From Saprospiraceae bacterium (GTDB lineage: Bacteria > Bacteroidota > Bacteroidia > Chitinophagales > Saprospiraceae): 64,000 nt of DNA. The stretch lies in contig JADJRO010000001.1 in NCBI GenBank assembly GCA_016712145.1, positions 682,001-746,000 on the forward strand, read 5' to 3'. Shown here piece by piece: positions 62,645 through 64,000 of the stretch; within the stretch, counting starts at the first letter, position 1; every line of letters starts with the position of its first letter. The notes below the pieces were generated by a model that was not told the DNA's origin, did no database searches, and saw only the letters and a list, made by a program, of their open reading frames with translations. The translations under genes were made by a program, and so were the position numbers.

Positions 62645-63988
62645 ATGCTACAAGCTATTTCTCCTTTGGATGGTCGATATGAAAACAAAATCAAAGATCT
62701 TGTTGGGTATTTTTCAGAATTTGCTTTGATTCGATATCGGGTATTGGTTGAAATAGAATATTTCATTCATCTAAGTTCAACGCTTGATTCAAAATATCAA
62801 TTAACCCCCGGTCAATGCATCCAACTAAGATCCTTATACGAAGATTTTACATTAGAACAAGCTGCACAAATTAAGAAAATTGAAACCACTACAAATCATG
62901 ATGTTAAAGCAGTTGAGTATTTTATTAAAGATGCATGTGAATCATTTGGTCTTACTTCACAAATTGAATTGATTCATTTCGGATTGACCTCCCAGGACAT
63001 CAACAATACAGCCATTCCGATGTCCCTTCGTGACTTTACAGAACGGTTTTTCCTGGAAAAATTAAGAGGTTTAAAAGACCGTTTGGATGCAATGGCACAA
63101 ACGTGGAAACACGTGCCTATGCTTGCAAGGACCCATGGTCAGGCTGCAAGTCCCACAACAGTTGGCAAAGAACTAAAGGTCTTTTCAGAACGACTTGCAA
63201 AACAAATTAATACACTTTCTCAATTTGAATATTCTGGTAAATTTGGTGGCGCTACTGGAAATTTCAACGCGCACGTTGCAGCCTTCCCGTCAATTGACTG
63301 GGCCGCATGGGCTGATCTGTTTTTGAGCGAACAATTAAAATTAAAGCGCCAACAGCATACTACACAAATTGCCCATTATGATGAGCTAGCTGAATGGATG
63401 CAGCTATTGATTCGTATTAATTCAATCCTTCTTGATTTTTCAAGGGATATCTGGATGTATATTTCGATGGAATTTTTTGGGCAAAAAACAATAGAAGGAG
63501 AAATAGGATCTTCTGCTATGCCACATAAGGTAAATCCTATTGATTTTGAAAATGCCGAAGGTAATTTAGGGGTTTCCACTACCTTAGCATCCCATCTTGC
63601 CGAGAAACTGCCCGTTTCCAGATTGCAACGAGATCTTACAGACAGCACCGTTTTACGAAATATAGGCGTACCCATTGCTCATACATATATTGCAATTGAC
63701 TCCTTGCAAAAAGGCATCCATAAACTCGTTTTGAATGAATCCATTTTATTAGAGGAATTAAATGACAATTGGGTAATCCTGGCTGAAGCCATCCAAACCA
63801 TTTTGAGAAGAGAATCTTACAAAAATCCTTATGAAGCACTCAAAACTTTGACAAGAGGTAAACAAAAGCTAACTAAAGAGGATCTGCACAATTTTATTGA
63901 TCTATTGGATGTAACGGATTCAATAAAAACAGAATTGAAAGCATTAAGACCTGAAGCTTATACAGGAAATGCCGGCAAATTATTTTGA
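62645..63988 (+). CDS. purB: Adenylosuccinate lyase
   Basis: Enzyme of purine synthesis that cleaves SAICAR and adenylosuccinate. N-terminal AISPLDGRYENKI and the ethyl-lyase signature GSSAMPHKVNPIDFEN (about 286-301) are clear, along with TTNHDVKAVEYFIKDAC near 80, HFGLTSQDINNTAIPM near 112 and ARTHGQAASPTTVGKE near 160. 447 aa, the larger PurB form. It ends 12 bases before the edge of the window and is complete. Confidence 0.96.
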   Translation: MLQAISPLDGRYENKIKDLVGYFSEFALIRYRVLVEIEYFIHLSSTLDSKYQLTPGQCIQLRSLYEDFTLEQAAQIKKIETTTNHDVKAVEYFIKDACESFGLTSQIELIHFGLTSQDINNTAIPMSLRDFTERFFLEKLRGLKDRLDAMAQTWKHVPMLARTHGQAASPTTVGKELKVFSERLAKQINTLSQFEYSGKFGGATGNFNAHVAAFPSIDWAAWADLFLSEQLKLKRQQHTTQIAHYDELAEWMQLLIRINSILLDFSRDIWMYISMEFFGQKTIEGEIGSSAMPHKVNPIDFENAEGNLGVSTTLASHLAEKLPVSRLQRDLTDSTVLRNIGVPIAHTYIAIDSLQKGIHKLVLNESILLEELNDNWVILAEAIQTILRRESYKNPYEALKTLTRGKQKLTKEDLHNFIDLLDVTDSIKTELKALRPEAYTGNAGKLF

Positions 63989-64000
63989 ATTTAAAATTGC

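Noticed and set aside
1..64000. CRISPR array, tRNA, rRNA, insertion sequence or prophage
   Set aside because: No regular spacer-repeat series, no cloverleaf-like sequence in the larger gaps and no transposase, integrase or phage structural protein was seen.

Overview
The window comes from a Bacteroidota chromosome, most likely a Saprospiraceae-like member of the Chitinophagia/Saprospiria. Evidence: low GC, AT-rich gaps, promoter elements of the Bacteroidota type (TAnnTTTG), several secreted proteins ending in type IX secretion (T9SS) C-terminal sorting domains, two very long Cys-rich surface proteins, gliding gene gldC, DUF4249 and DUF5689 lipoproteins, TonB receptors with a CarboxypepD_reg-like N-terminal domain, and futalosine-pathway menaquinone genes. 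No tRNA, rRNA, CRISPR, prophage or insertion sequence was seen. One structural RNA is present: a small SRP RNA at about 47.94-48.04 kb on the minus strand.

Layout. 0-6 kb, plus strand: a tight run of the end of a UbiD-family decarboxylase, an RsmF-type rRNA methyltransferase, a T9SS M28 peptidase, folK, a deoxynucleoside kinase and a frameshifted sppA. 6-18.5 kb, minus strand: two giant tandem paralogues (1703 and 2095 aa) with dockerin-like and cohesin-like modules and T9SS tails, each followed by a strong terminator; a 119-aa gene lies upstream of the second. 18.9-23.2 kb, minus: proton-translocating transhydrogenase pntA1-pntA2-pntB, then a FAD oxidoreductase and a YjbR protein. 23.2-29.5 kb: secreted endonuclease I, a PD40 lipoprotein, formate-THF ligase and a second secreted M28 peptidase. 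29.5-31.3 kb, plus: a small gene, fdhD and mobA (molybdoenzyme maturation). 31.4-36.5 kb, minus: TonB receptor, DUF4249 lipoprotein, gldC, a polytopic membrane protein and a THEP1-like NTPase, apparently one operon. 36.6-43 kb, minus: TraB/GumN protein, Lrp regulator, pirin, glutamate dehydrogenase and ccmB-ccmC-ccmD. 43-51.7 kb: amidase, LuxE-like enzyme, nucleoside phosphorylase, transaldolase, SRP RNA, RluA, mqnD, alanine dehydrogenase. 51.7-58.7 kb: MATE transporter, trmN6, DUF5689 lipoprotein, frameshifted TonB receptor. 58.8-64 kb, plus: secreted EEP nuclease, Pif1-like helicase, a 41-aa membrane peptide, miaE, a YwaF-like protein and purB.

How the genes fit together. The secreted peptidases, nucleases, giant surface proteins and TonB/lipoprotein pairs suggest a heterotroph that degrades polymers outside the cell and imports the products. 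Glutamate and alanine dehydrogenases and transhydrogenase link amino-acid catabolism to redox balance. The UbiD-family end and mqnD point to menaquinone made by the futalosine route.

A technical pattern matters for any reader. Five conserved genes (sppA twice, pntA, yjbR, a nucleoside phosphorylase, a TonB receptor) are each broken by what reads as one missing base in or beside a short homopolymer, and each can be restored to full family length by one base (sppA by two). Sequencing or assembly indels are a more economical explanation than five independent pseudogenes.
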